Assembly: GCF_001939045.1 (NCBI RefSeq)
Contig: NZ_MKIM01000027.1
Coordinates: 806,001 to 870,000, forward strand
DNA from: Rhizobium oryziradicis
Lineage (GTDB): Bacteria; Pseudomonadota; Alphaproteobacteria; Rhizobiales; Rhizobiaceae
Direction: 5' to 3'
DNA length: 64,000 nt
Part shown: positions 46,872 to 54,725 of the stretch, piece after piece
Position numbering within the stretch: position 1 is the stretch's first letter
How the letters are laid out: each line of letters opens with the position of its first letter
The notes under the pieces: model-generated
What the model was told of the DNA's origin: nothing
Database searches by the model: none
The model's input: only the letters and a program-made list of their open reading frames with translations
Position numbers and translations under genes: made by a program

Positions 46872-47312
46872 TTACCAGCTGCCGGTGTTGGGCATGGATA
46901 CCCAAGGCTCGGCAGGGGCAAGCGCGCCATTCTTTTGAAGAATTTCAATGGAAATACCGTCTGGAGACCGCACAAAGGCCATGTGGCCGTCCCGTGGTGG
47001 GCGGTTAATGGTGATGCCATTGTCCATCAGTTTTTGGCAAATGGCGTAAATGTCATCAACTTCGTAAGCGAGGTGGCCAAAATTGCGCCCGCCCGTATAA
47101 TCTTCTGCATCCCAGTTATAGGTCAGCTCCAGGCACGGGGCCATGTCTTTCGAGGCATTTTCCAGATCATCACTGGCGGCGAGGAAGATAAGGGTAAAAC
47201 GACCCTTTTCGTTTTCGATTCGACGCACTTCGGACATGCCGAAATGCTCACAGTAAAATTTCAGAGATGCATCAACATCTTTTACCCTGACCATTGTGTG
47301 AAGGTAGCGCAT
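46872..47312 (-). CDS. gloA: Glyoxalase I (lactoylglutathione lyase)
   Basis: 146 residues, one VOC-fold subunit. Metal ligands His in MRYLHTMVRV, Glu in PCLELTYNW, His in RNFGHLAYEV and Glu in GISIEILQ are all present. It isomerises the methylglyoxal-glutathione adduct to lactoylglutathione. The start at 47312 (MRYLHT) is the family start. A large palindromic repeat lies immediately upstream. Confidence 0.94.
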   Translation of the reverse strand: MRYLHTMVRVKDVDASLKFYCEHFGMSEVRRIENEKGRFTLIFLAASDDLENASKDMAPCLELTYNWDAEDYTGGRNFGHLAYEVDDIYAICQKLMDNGITINRPPRDGHMAFVRSPDGISIEILQKNGALAPAEPWVSMPNTGSW

Positions 47313-47322
47313 ATTCAAATCT

Positions 47323-47433
47323 CCTAGTGCATCGATCCAAACGGAAGTTTCAGCGGAGTTTGGATAAATCGATGCATAAACAAAAGGCGAGTGCACGAAA
47401 GCATGAACGAAGTGAATGCGTCTGTGCACTAGG
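47323..47433. repeat. Three-stem palindromic element (RIME-like)
   Basis: Outer arms CCTAGTGCA (47323-47331) and TGCACTAGG (47425-47433). Inside are two hairpins: GCATCGATCCAAAC against GTTTGGAT...ATCGATGC, and AGTGCAC against GTGCACT with inner GCAT/ATGC. The whole 111 bases could form a cruciform or three-way junction. It lies in the leader or promoter region of gloA. Confidence 0.75.
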
Positions 47434-47699
47434 TGCCCGATGGATATGTCGCTTTATGGCCAATGCTTCAAGCATTGCATGGGTTTGCATTGAAAAAATA
47501 AAGCCTCGCGATAATTCCAATTGGCGAGCATTTCAAGGACACATAATGCCCGTCAGCCTCGAACAAGCTTTGAGCGGCAGAAACGACATGCAAATAAGTG
47601 AAACTAGGGCTTGCACAATGGCGTTAGCAAAATGTTAATCTAGTTTCAGGGAATCAGTTTACAATAGTCATGTTTGGCGTGGTTGAGGGACGAATTGAG
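47434..47699. other. Intergenic region before the double cold-shock gene
   Basis: No gene recognised. It should contain the promoter and leader of the two-domain cold-shock gene; no known cold-shock or riboswitch motif stands out. Confidence 0.35.
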
Positions 47700-48278
47700 A
47701 TGGCGGAGAGAATTTCAGCGAATGGCTTCGTGGAATTCAGCGGGCTCTCGGACGAGGCCCTGGATCTTGTCGAAATCACAGGCGTTGTAAAATGGTTTGA
47801 TGTCGCCAAAGGCTTTGGTTTTATTGTGCCGGACAATGGCATGCAGGATGTGCTTTTGCATGTCACCTGCCTGCGTCGTGATGGATTTCAAACAATTCTA
47901 GAGGGCACTCGCATTGTCGCGCTTATTCAAAAGCGTGACCGTGGCTATCAGGCCTTTCGTGTGCTTTCCATGGATCAGTCCACGGCGGTTCATCCATCGC
48001 AAATGCCACCCATGCGCACCCATTCCCAGGTCACCCCATCCAGCGGCCTTGAGCGGGTGATTGTGAAGTGGTTTAACCGCACCAAGGGATTTGGCTTTTT
48101 GTCGCGAGGCGAGGGCACTGAAGATATCTTCATTCATATGGAGACACTACGCCGTTTCGGCTTGACAGAACTGCGTCCCGGACAGACTGTGCTTGTGCGT
48201 TTTGGCGATGGCGATAAGGGCCTTATGGCGGCCGAAATCCACCCGGATAACCCAGTTCCGCTCGTGCGGGCTCACTAG
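47700..48278 (+). CDS. Double cold-shock domain protein
   Basis: 192 residues. Cold-shock domain 1 at about 25-90 has KGFGFIVPDNGMQDVLLHVT; domain 2 at about 120-188 has KGFGFLSRGEGTEDIFIHME. Both have recognisable RNP1 and RNP2 sequences, somewhat diverged. The linker is Pro/Ser-rich. It probably binds single-stranded nucleic acid with two sites. The ATG at 47700 is preferred for the GAGGGAC ten bases upstream; another ATG lies ten codons earlier. It is followed 11 bases later by a DUF192 gene. Confidence 0.9.
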   Translation: MAERISANGFVEFSGLSDEALDLVEITGVVKWFDVAKGFGFIVPDNGMQDVLLHVTCLRRDGFQTILEGTRIVALIQKRDRGYQAFRVLSMDQSTAVHPSQMPPMRTHSQVTPSSGLERVIVKWFNRTKGFGFLSRGEGTEDIFIHMETLRRFGLTELRPGQTVLVRFGDGDKGLMAAEIHPDNPVPLVRAH

Positions 48279-48289
48279 AGATCATCACA

Positions 48290-48757
48290 ATGACAGTTTT
48301 TGTCAGAAGCGCCTCTATGGCGCTTTTTTTAATCGTCCTTTCTGCCTTGCCCAGCCTCGCTGTGGATGCTTTTCGAAAAGGTGAGGCGATCATTGAGACC
48401 GTGACTGGCCAAAGGCACGTATTGCAGGTCGAATACGCCACGACAGCAGAAGAGCGCGAGCAAGGCTTGATGGGGCGCACAGTACTTGGGCCGAATGAGG
48501 GAATGATTTTTGATTTTTCTCGGCCGCAGATGGCAATTATGTGGATGAAAAACACCCCTCTCTCTCTGGATATGCTGTTTGTCGATGAAAAAGGCGTGGT
48601 GAGCCGTGTTGCTGAGAAAACCACACCTTATTCCGAAGATCTAATTCCGTCAGAAGGACTTGTGCGCTACGTGATTGAATTGAACGGTGGGCGCGCTGGC
48701 GCGCTTGGAATTCAAAAAGGGAGTCGGATCGTGCAGGGACTCCACCCGCCAAAATAG
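48290..48757 (+). CDS. DUF192 domain exported protein
   Basis: 155 residues. The signal peptide (about 8-25, SMALFLIVLSALPSLA) is followed by a DUF192 domain: REQGLMGRTVLGPNEGMIFD, IMWMKNTPLSLDMLFVD, and GLVRYVIELNGGRAGALGI. The family is periplasmic and of unknown function. It is in an operon with the double cold-shock gene, an arrangement I know from other rhizobia. Confidence 0.9.
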   Translation: MTVFVRSASMALFLIVLSALPSLAVDAFRKGEAIIETVTGQRHVLQVEYATTAEEREQGLMGRTVLGPNEGMIFDFSRPQMAIMWMKNTPLSLDMLFVDEKGVVSRVAEKTTPYSEDLIPSEGLVRYVIELNGGRAGALGIQKGSRIVQGLHPPK

Positions 48758-48974
48758 CCAAATCAGGACTTTGGCTGTGCTAGCGGACATTCTTGTGCTG
48801 GAAAGCGGTGGTTTTTCTCTGATGTTTTTAATGGAAATTATGAAGAGAAAATAATCCGTTAAGTCATTGTTGATTTTGTATTTTTCGGTGTTCAAGCGCA
48901 GGTTCAAAGAAAAGCGATTTTTCCTGTTGCGCACCGGGAATGAACCGTGTAGACACACTTTCAGTCGCCGGTCA

Positions 48975-49051
<77 letters not shown>

Positions 49052-49138
49052 TTCTTTCAACGATCTTTCGTTGAGGGTTGATGGTGATGAGGTGGCCGCT
49101 TTAAGCGGCTTTCTTCATTTTTATGGGGAATGGAAAAC

Positions 49139-49444
49139 ATGTCTGCAAAGATCTATCGGCCAGCCAAAACCGCAATGCAATCTGGAAAAGCCAAGACGCA
49201 TTTGTGGGTTCTTGAGTTTGATGCGACCGAGCCGCGTTCCATTGATCCGATGATGGGCTACACCAGCTCCGGTGATATGCTGCAACAGGTCAAGCTGACA
49301 TTTGAAACACTTGAACTTGCTGAAGCTTATGCAAAGCGCAACGGAATTGAATATCGCATTATTCATCCCAAAGAAGCGCACCGCCAGGCTGTTTCTTACT
49401 CCGACAATTTCCGTTTCAGCCGCACCCAGCCTTGGACGCATTGA
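49139..49444 (+). CDS. ETC complex I subunit, NDUFS4 family
   Basis: 101 residues beginning MSAKIYRPAKTAMQSGKAKT. The core has HLWVLEFDATEPRSIDPMMG, LTFETLELAEAYAKRNG and the C-terminal YSDNFRFSRTQPWTH. This is the alphaproteobacterial homologue of the mitochondrial 18-kDa (AQDQ/NDUFS4) subunit of NADH dehydrogenase. The start at 49139 is chosen over an ATG three codons upstream by family comparison. It lies between tRNA-Pro and tRNA-Arg. Confidence 0.92.
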   Translation: MSAKIYRPAKTAMQSGKAKTHLWVLEFDATEPRSIDPMMGYTSSGDMLQQVKLTFETLELAEAYAKRNGIEYRIIHPKEAHRQAVSYSDNFRFSRTQPWTH

Positions 49445-49480
49445 TCGTTACGCTGAACGGCCTGATTTGCAGACTTATCC

Positions 49481-49557
<77 letters not shown>

Positions 49558-49590
49558 TTACTCTGATTTATCCTTGTAAGCCCTTGAAAA

Positions 49591-50667
49591 TTAAAAGCTA
49601 TTTTTGAGGTGAGGGGTTTTTGATTCAGGGTGAGGGGATAGATTGTTCCCGTTTAGTTTCTGAGCAGCCGCCTGAGCCAATTTTTTCTGGTCCGCATTCT
49701 TGGTATAAAGAGCGGCCATGGCATCGGAACTCCAGCCAAACAGCGCTTTAAGTTCGGCATTGCTGCCACCAGATTCCGCCAGCTTTTGCGCCATTGATTT
49801 CCTCAGGCCGTGTGCCCGAACGTCCAGTCCAGCTTCCTTGCAAACGTCGCCAAACCAGTTGCCAAACGCTGCCGCCGATTTGAACGGTCTGCCGTGGATG
49901 GGCGTGACGACGAAGGCGAGGTGGCCTGTCTTGGTATTGCTAAGAGTTTCCGCTAAAATCGGGTGCAGGGGGATGAATAGTTCCGCCCCGTTCTTCTCGG
50001 CCCGAAACTCTATGATTCCATTTTTGATGTGCTGCGGGCCAAGTCGATAAACGTCGGATCGGCGCAAGCCGGTAAACAGCATCATTTCCATGGCAAGACG
50101 TGCCGGGGTGCCGGGGCCGTGGTGGCGATAGAAGTTGATCACATCCTGCTCGGTCCAAGGAACAAAGCCGGTTGATTTCACCTTGGGCCGCTTAACGCCG
50201 CGCACCGGGTTTTCGCGCGCATATCCCGCATCAACTGCCCATTCAAACAAGTAGCCCAAAATTTTCATATAGGTCACGGCGGCGTGTGGTGTCTCTGCAC
50301 GGCGGTCGCGGCCTTTGGCAATTGCCGCGCGGTCGATCTGCGAAATGAGCATCTTGCCGCCTGTCTTGCAAACAGCTTTCAAGACATTGCGGCGCACGGC
50401 TTGGGTTGATTCTTTCAAGCCCTTGAATGCGGCGCTCTGCTGGTATTTCTCCACCAGCCATTCCAATGTGAATTTCGAGGGGGATGTTTGATCGACGGGC
50501 GTGCCCGCAATCAACCGTTTCCATGCTGCGATAAATTCAGGCGAACCATATTCATCAGGCAACCGCGTGCGCTTTCCGTCACCTATACGGAAATACCAGG
50601 CGGTTTTGCCGTGTCTGGTCGTTTGCTTTTGCACATATTGGTATCTGGGGCGCGGCATGTCTTCCAT
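49591..50667 (-). CDS. Phage integrase, tyrosine recombinase
   Basis: 358 residues. The N-terminal SAM-like DNA-binding domain spans about 55-150, and the catalytic domain about 170-345. Active-site residues are visible: Arg in FTGLRRSDVYRLG, His-x-x-Arg in AHGLRKSMAQ, and Tyr in SDAMAALYTKNADQ. It integrates the phage at the adjacent tRNA-Arg. The start overlaps the stop of the upstream small gene (TGATG), so the two are coupled; an ATG three codons later is the alternative. Confidence 0.94.
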   Translation of the reverse strand: MEDMPRPRYQYVQKQTTRHGKTAWYFRIGDGKRTRLPDEYGSPEFIAAWKRLIAGTPVDQTSPSKFTLEWLVEKYQQSAAFKGLKESTQAVRRNVLKAVCKTGGKMLISQIDRAAIAKGRDRRAETPHAAVTYMKILGYLFEWAVDAGYARENPVRGVKRPKVKSTGFVPWTEQDVINFYRHHGPGTPARLAMEMMLFTGLRRSDVYRLGPQHIKNGIIEFRAEKNGAELFIPLHPILAETLSNTKTGHLAFVVTPIHGRPFKSAAAFGNWFGDVCKEAGLDVRAHGLRKSMAQKLAESGGSNAELKALFGWSSDAMAALYTKNADQKKLAQAAAQKLNGNNLSPHPESKTPHLKNSF

Positions 50668-50849
50668 CAGAGATAACCTCCTGCACTTTCCGCAAGCTGT
50701 TTTTCGCTGATCTGGCCGTTATCCCCGTTAAACACAACCGCACCATCCGCCTCAACGCGGATGGTTTTTATTTCCACACCTGCTTTTCGTACCGCTTTGA
50801 TGGCGCGGGCAACAGAGTCCTCGGTGAAGGGAATGGTTCGTCTTCCCAT
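50667..50849 (-). CDS. Small phage protein upstream of integrase
   Basis: 60 residues: MGRRTIPFTEDSVARAIKAV, then VEIKTIRVEADGAVVF. Short alpha-beta protein of a type often encoded directly before phage integrases in Rhizobiales. Its position would suit an excisionase or integrase modulator, but no winged helix is evident. Ribosome site AAAGGAAA precedes the ATG. The stop overlaps the integrase start by one base. Confidence 0.7.
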   Translation of the reverse strand: MGRRTIPFTEDSVARAIKAVRKAGVEIKTIRVEADGAVVFNGDNGQISEKQLAESAGGYL

Positions 50850-50864
50850 GATGTTTCCTTTGCC

Positions 50865-50945
50865 TTATTTTTGTGTTTGTGAGGTGCGTGCAGGATATTT
50901 CCAGCCGATACCCGCTGAGAAGCGCCAGCCGAAACGCGCGCTCAT
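50865..50945 (-). CDS. Possible 26-residue phage microprotein
   Basis: Starts at an ATG overlapping the stop of the upstream gene by four bases (ATGA) and ends at TAA 15 bases before the next gene. It reads MSARFGWRFSAGIGWKYPAR and six more residues. The support is only the coupling arrangement and the lack of other genes in the gap. Confidence 0.35.
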   Translation of the reverse strand: MSARFGWRFSAGIGWKYPARTSQTQK

Positions 50946-51322
50946 AGGTGCTTCGTGCGCCTGCTTTTCTCGTCACGGGCGGCGGCAAGCGTTGAGAGGT
51001 CAGGCAAGGTCACACGTGAGCCGTCTGCTAAAGTGGTTGTGTGAGTCCGAATAAAGGGGAACTGCTCTTTCAACACGCCTTTGCGGGGCGTTGTGGGCTG
51101 GTTTTCAGTGGCGGGCTTGGCTTGTGGCTTTTCAGGTGCGGCACCCGGCAGAAACCATTTTCCCTTGCCGTTGTGGGTACAGCCAAGATCACGCAACCAT
51201 TCTCGCGCCGTGTTGGCCGCGCACGCCAACGTTTTTGCCATTTCGGTTGGTGTAATCCCTTCCTGTACCAATGCCAAAAGCTCTTCGTCGTCTGGGCGCT
51301 TTATGGGGCTCGTAAATGCCAT
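50942..51322 (-). CDS. Phage protein with helix-turn-helix-like N-terminus
   Basis: 126 residues from the ATG at 51322, which has AAAGGA about ten bases upstream. EELLALVQEGITPTEMAKTL and then ACAANTAREWLRDLG look like a homeodomain-type helix-turn-helix at about 12-45. The rest is Pro/Lys-rich and then a Thr/Arg-rich tail. In-frame starts at 51373 and 51403 would add up to 27 residues. First gene of the leftward operon under the putative PL promoter; could be a regulator. Confidence 0.65.
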   Translation of the reverse strand: MAFTSPIKRPDDEELLALVQEGITPTEMAKTLACAANTAREWLRDLGCTHNGKGKWFLPGAAPEKPQAKPATENQPTTPRKGVLKEQFPFIRTHTTTLADGSRVTLPDLSTLAAARDEKSRRTKHL

Positions 51323-51423
51323 TTTTGCTTTGTCCTTTGCGTCTTGGCTCTTAGCTATACCGATGGGAACCATTCCAGATCGGCTGTGGCTTGGAGATTT
51401 CATCGTCAAATGATGAATGACGC

Positions 51424-51454
51424 ATAATATGCGCAAACGGATATTTACTGTAAA
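51424..51454 (-). promoter_or_regulatory. Putative leftward phage promoter PL
   Basis: On the minus strand the -10 is TATTAT (51424-51429), preceded by a block nearly identical to PR (TAAATATCCGTTTGCGCA). The -35 region is weaker than PR's. An operator-like site (51429-51442) overlaps it. Confidence 0.5.
51429..51442. promoter_or_regulatory. Operator-like site 1
   Basis: ATGCGCAAACGGAT, the inverse of the consensus AT(C/T)CGTTTGCGNAT. 33 bases from site 2. Confidence 0.6.
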
Positions 51455-51461
51455 TAGAAAA

Positions 51462-51475
51462 ATGCGCAAACGAAT
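51462..51475. promoter_or_regulatory. Operator-like site 2
   Basis: ATGCGCAAACGAAT, one base different from site 1. Confidence 0.6.
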
Positions 51476-51482
51476 ATTTATT

Positions 51483-51496
51483 TTCCGTTCGCGGAT
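51483..51496. promoter_or_regulatory. Operator-like site 3
   Basis: TTCCGTTCGCGGAT, a near-perfect dyad; 21 bases from site 2 and just after the repressor gene's 3' end. Confidence 0.55.
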
Positions 51497-51507
51497 AAAA
51501 TGAATAA

Positions 51508-52089
51508 CTAGCGCGGCTTTATCCAGTCGATGGGAGCTGCCCACTCGACCACTTCATCCACCATGTCGGGGAATAGGGCGTTTATGCTTGAGAGCGTCCA
51601 TGTGTTTGGAGTTGTGCCTGGGCGGATCGTTTTAACGAATATCCGTCCGTCACCGAGTTGAACAACTGCACGCCGATTTACCATATCGCCGGGAGGAAGT
51701 GTTCTGGAATAATAGAGAAGCGTGCCTTCCTCATATGCTGGAAACATAGATTGGCCTGAGACTTCGACAGCTACTGTGTCCGGGTGTGCTTCCGATGGAG
51801 CGTCAACGTAGTTCTGCCCGCCGTCGTCTATCGCGTAAATCTCTTGTCCAGCACCTACTTTGCCCATCAATTTGACTTGGGTGCAGGGCTTGTCGCTCGA
51901 TCTGCCGAACTCCTTTTCATAAAGTTCGCGAATTGCATCCCTGTGGTGGCCTTCTGGTTCTGAGCCGGATTTCCATCTGAATACGGTGGATTGAGAAACA
52001 GAAAAGTGAGCGGCCAGTTTCATCTGGTTCCACTTTTTTAGCGCCAATAATTCTGCAACTTGCTTCGCTACATCCATGTTCATATGCAT
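51508..52089 (-). CDS. CI-type phage repressor with S24 (LexA-like) protease domain
   Basis: 193 residues. The N-terminal helix-turn-helix is MKLAAHFSVSQSTVFRWKSG at about 23-42. An Ala-Gly cleavage-type sequence lies in GKVGAGQEI. The S24 catalytic Ser is in SGQSMFPAYEEG (near 110) and the Lys in RIFVKTIRPG (near 152). It should hold lysogeny and be self-cleaved after RecA activation. The start at 52089 has GAAGG nine bases upstream. Operator-like sites lie on both sides of the gene. Confidence 0.92.
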   Translation of the reverse strand: MHMNMDVAKQVAELLALKKWNQMKLAAHFSVSQSTVFRWKSGSEPEGHHRDAIRELYEKEFGRSSDKPCTQVKLMGKVGAGQEIYAIDDGGQNYVDAPSEAHPDTVAVEVSGQSMFPAYEEGTLLYYSRTLPPGDMVNRRAVVQLGDGRIFVKTIRPGTTPNTWTLSSINALFPDMVDEVVEWAAPIDWIKPR

Positions 52090-52113
52090 ATTATGAAACC
52101 TTCAATTCAAAAA

Positions 52114-52127
52114 ATCCGTTTGCGGAT
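52114..52127. promoter_or_regulatory. Operator-like site 4
   Basis: ATCCGTTTGCGGAT, the best dyad of the five; 25 bases upstream of the repressor start. Confidence 0.6.
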
Positions 52128-52137
52128 AAAATTTGTA

Positions 52138-52165
52138 TTGATAAATATCTGTTTGCGCATATTAT
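52138..52165 (+). promoter_or_regulatory. Putative rightward phage promoter PR
   Basis: TTGATA (52138-52143), a 16-base spacer, and TATTAT (52160-52165). Operator-like site 5 fills the spacer, so repressor binding would block polymerase. The predicted start point is near 52172, at the A of the cro-like ATG. Confidence 0.7.
52147..52160. promoter_or_regulatory. Operator-like site 5
   Basis: ATCTGTTTGCGCAT within the PR spacer; 33 bases from site 4, the same spacing as sites 1 and 2. Confidence 0.6.
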
Positions 52166-52171
52166 GCGCCT

Positions 52172-52390
52172 ATGAACACGATGCATTTCATCCGTAAGAC
52201 GTTGCTTAACCTCAGCCAGTCTGAGTTTGCCTCCATTTTGGAGGTTTCGCAGTCGACTGTGTCCCGTTGGGAGCGTGGCGTCGCCCCCTCGCTTGATGAG
52301 ATGACTAAGATTCGTGCCGTCGCAATTCTGCGAGGTGTCGAGTGGCAAGATCGTTTCTTTTTTGAAGTTCCAAACGAGTCCTCCAAATGA
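52172..52390 (+). CDS. Cro-like helix-turn-helix protein
   Basis: 72 residues. The XRE-type helix-turn-helix is LSQSEFASILEVSQSTVSRW at about 14-33. It is encoded divergently from the S24 repressor across PR, the Cro position. No ribosome site precedes ATG 52172, and the predicted transcript start falls on or near it, so the mRNA may be leaderless; ATG 52181 is an alternative. Its stop overlaps the next start (ATGA). Confidence 0.85.
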   Translation: MNTMHFIRKTLLNLSQSEFASILEVSQSTVSRWERGVAPSLDEMTKIRAVAILRGVEWQDRFFFEVPNESSK

Positions 52391-52527
52391 GCGTCTCGTT
52401 TTATCAATTTTGTGTTCCAGCCAGCAAATCGCGCACGCCTGCCTGCGAAGCTTGCGCGATCCGCACCGGGTTATATGGCGTCTGGCCCGGTGCGGACATT
52501 TATCATTTCCCATGCGGGCCTCCCTAG
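52387..52527 (+). CDS. 46-residue cysteine-containing phage protein
   Basis: Starts at an ATG overlapping the cro-like stop by four bases. It reads MSVSFYQFCVPASKSRTPAC with CEAC (a CxxC) and ends DIYHFPCGPP. Four cysteines including a CxxC, and a His, could bind zinc. The overlap and cysteine pattern support a real gene; function unknown. Confidence 0.55.
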   Translation: MSVSFYQFCVPASKSRTPACEACAIRTGLYGVWPGADIYHFPCGPP

Positions 52528-52618
52528 CGGTGTAGCTGGTCCTTCCTACGCGCCTGAGACGTGGGGATCATAGAATCATTTTCGCTTTTTGTTTCCTTGA
52601 CTTGATCGGGGTGTTTTC

Positions 52619-53101
52619 GTGCGCCGTTTTTCTGAGAATGAATATCTGTCGCTGAAGCGTGTGCTGGATGTGGCCTATGAGCTGGCCGGTGGCGTTTCGG
52701 TGCTTCGGCATGTGACCCGCGTTAGCATTTCGCAGCTGTCCAAATATGCATCGGCGTTTAAATCTGCGCTGGATGATCCGCGCTCCGATGAAAAGACCTT
52801 CATTCCGGTGGACGTTGCCATTGATGTGGATAGGGCGGCGAAAGAGCCTTTGATCACGGCCAAGATGGCGGAATTGCTGGGCTACCGCTTGGTGGCCGCA
52901 GAAGAGCGCCTTGCGCGTGCCGGGGTTCTTTCGGTGGAAGACGCTTTTCGCATTATCGATGAAGCCACCGATTTTTGGCGGCTCACCCGCGAAGCCTTTG
53001 CCGATGGCCGAATCGATGCGCTGGAGCGCCAGCAGCTACGCTACAAAATCGGCCAGTTGATCCGGGCCGCCCACATCATTTCCGATAAGTTGGAGGATTG
53101 A
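52619..53101 (+). CDS. CII-like phage regulatory protein
   Basis: 160 residues from GTG. LDVAYELAGGVSVLRHVTRV and then SISQLSKYAS look like an atypical helix-turn-helix (about 13-45), followed by FIPVDVAIDVDRAAKEPLIT, a pattern seen in phage CII-type regulators. The C-terminal half is helical. Second in the rightward operon, the position of cII in lambda-like phages. The call is from pattern and location. Confidence 0.65.
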   Translation: MRRFSENEYLSLKRVLDVAYELAGGVSVLRHVTRVSISQLSKYASAFKSALDDPRSDEKTFIPVDVAIDVDRAAKEPLITAKMAELLGYRLVAAEERLARAGVLSVEDAFRIIDEATDFWRLTREAFADGRIDALERQQLRYKIGQLIRAAHIISDKLED

Positions 53102-53105
53102 GGCG

Positions 53106-54725
53106 ATGGCCGGTTATGTGCCCGTTAAATTCCCCAAGCCCGGTTCTGCCGGGCTTCCGCTTATTGAGGCTGCCTTGCGCGATGGTGAGGTGTTTACCAC
53201 CGATTCGCAGCAGGCGATTGCTGCGGCCAAGTGCCTGAGCAACGGTTATCTGACCCGTGATCAGCAGAATGGGAATCGCTGGTTTCCAACGGATAAGGGC
53301 CGGGCGATGCTGGCGGCGCGCAACGCGCTTGCGCCTGTCTCGCCGGATGCTGTGCGGCTGGTTGATAGCGTGGGGCAGGCGCGCGAATTGTTCGCAGCGG
53401 GCGATCTGGTGGCGGCGCGCGATCTTGCGCAGTTTGCCTATTCCAGCGCGCCCGCCTTTGCTAAAATGGCCGCGAAACTGCGGTTGAAGGATGCCCTTGA
53501 GGCTTGCCAGCGTATTCAAGCCGATGCGCTGGAAGTTGTCAGCTATTCCGAGATCCACATTGCCACAGATTGGGAACGGCTTTCCGCAGAAGGCAAGACC
53601 CATCGCGGGCGGCCAAAAAGCGTCGTCGTTGAAGACGCTTTTACCGCGCTGGAAGTTGGCCTAACGCGGGATCAAATCCACAAGGCCAAAAAGCTGCGCG
53701 ATGCTGAACATGCGCAACCGGGCTTTATTCGCCGCACGATTGAAGTGTTGGTGCGCAGCGGCGTTGCGCCCACCAAAGCCGGTTTGCGCGCGGCCATTGG
53801 CACCAAATCGGCCAGCAAAGCCGAAAAAGGCGTCCAGCTTTACGAGACACCTATTGAAGCCATGCGCACCCTGCTGGCGCTGGAAAGCTTTTCCGCGACG
53901 GTGAAAGAGCCGTTTGTGGGCAAAGGCGCGATTTTAAAGCCGCTGGAAGAGGCGGGCTATGATGTGCTGATTGCCGATCTGGAAGATCGGGGCATCACCA
54001 CGCAATACGGCGAAAAACAGCAGGTTGGCGATTTTCTGTTGTCGGACCCGCAAGATACCGTTGGCATGGATATTGTCAGCAATCCTCCTTACGATGACTT
54101 GGCCAATGCCTGCATTGCCCATGCGCTCAAGGCTCACAAGCCGCGCAAGATGGCGATGTTGCTCAACTGGAATTTTGCAGCAGGCTTTGACGATCCAAAC
54201 CGCCGTTTTGTGATGGAAGAGTGCCCGCCAAGCCGGGTCTATCTCTTCACCAAGCGGTTGCCGATGATGCACCGCGACGGCTGGGACGGGCCAAAGGCCA
54301 CAAGCCAGATGAATACGGCGTGGTTCGTCTGGGAGCAAAACGAAGACGGCTCTTATGGTGCGCCGGGGCAAGGCTTCACCACGTTTCGGGTGTTCTGGCC
54401 CGATTTTGAATATGCCGAACCGGCGCGCCCAGGTGATGGCGGTCATTGGACCGGGCCTATGGTCTTTCGTGAGCGCGAAGAGGATTTCACCCGCCAAACG
54501 CCAAAGCTGACCGATGCGGAAAAGCTGGATGCCGTGCGCGGGCGGGCGCTGGCATGGATGGAAAATTGCGGCTGGTTCAACATGGATATGTTGCGCAGGG
54601 GCGTCAGCATCCGCCCGACCACAGCCTCGGCCTTGGTGGCCGAGCTGGTGGAACATGGCGCTATTGTTGAGAGCGGCGGCGGTTGGCGTTGGGCCGGTGT
54701 TGCTGGTCAAGGCGGTGCGGCATGA
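53106..54725 (+). CDS. Phage DNA methyltransferase (adenine-type motif) with N-terminal extension
   Basis: 539 residues. The methyltransferase core begins near residue 260: EPFVGKGAILKPLEEAGYDV is the SAM-binding motif I and IVSNPPYDDLANACIAHALK carries the NPPY catalytic motif, indicating an amino (N6-A or N4-C) methylase. The N-terminal 240 residues include GRPKSVVVEDAFTALEVGLT and then a helical region resembling ParB-type helix-turn-helix. It could protect phage DNA or mark replication. The stop overlaps the next start by four bases. Confidence 0.78.
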   Translation: MAGYVPVKFPKPGSAGLPLIEAALRDGEVFTTDSQQAIAAAKCLSNGYLTRDQQNGNRWFPTDKGRAMLAARNALAPVSPDAVRLVDSVGQARELFAAGDLVAARDLAQFAYSSAPAFAKMAAKLRLKDALEACQRIQADALEVVSYSEIHIATDWERLSAEGKTHRGRPKSVVVEDAFTALEVGLTRDQIHKAKKLRDAEHAQPGFIRRTIEVLVRSGVAPTKAGLRAAIGTKSASKAEKGVQLYETPIEAMRTLLALESFSATVKEPFVGKGAILKPLEEAGYDVLIADLEDRGITTQYGEKQQVGDFLLSDPQDTVGMDIVSNPPYDDLANACIAHALKAHKPRKMAMLLNWNFAAGFDDPNRRFVMEECPPSRVYLFTKRLPMMHRDGWDGPKATSQMNTAWFVWEQNEDGSYGAPGQGFTTFRVFWPDFEYAEPARPGDGGHWTGPMVFREREEDFTRQTPKLTDAEKLDAVRGRALAWMENCGWFNMDMLRRGVSIRPTTASALVAELVEHGAIVESGGGWRWAGVAGQGGAA

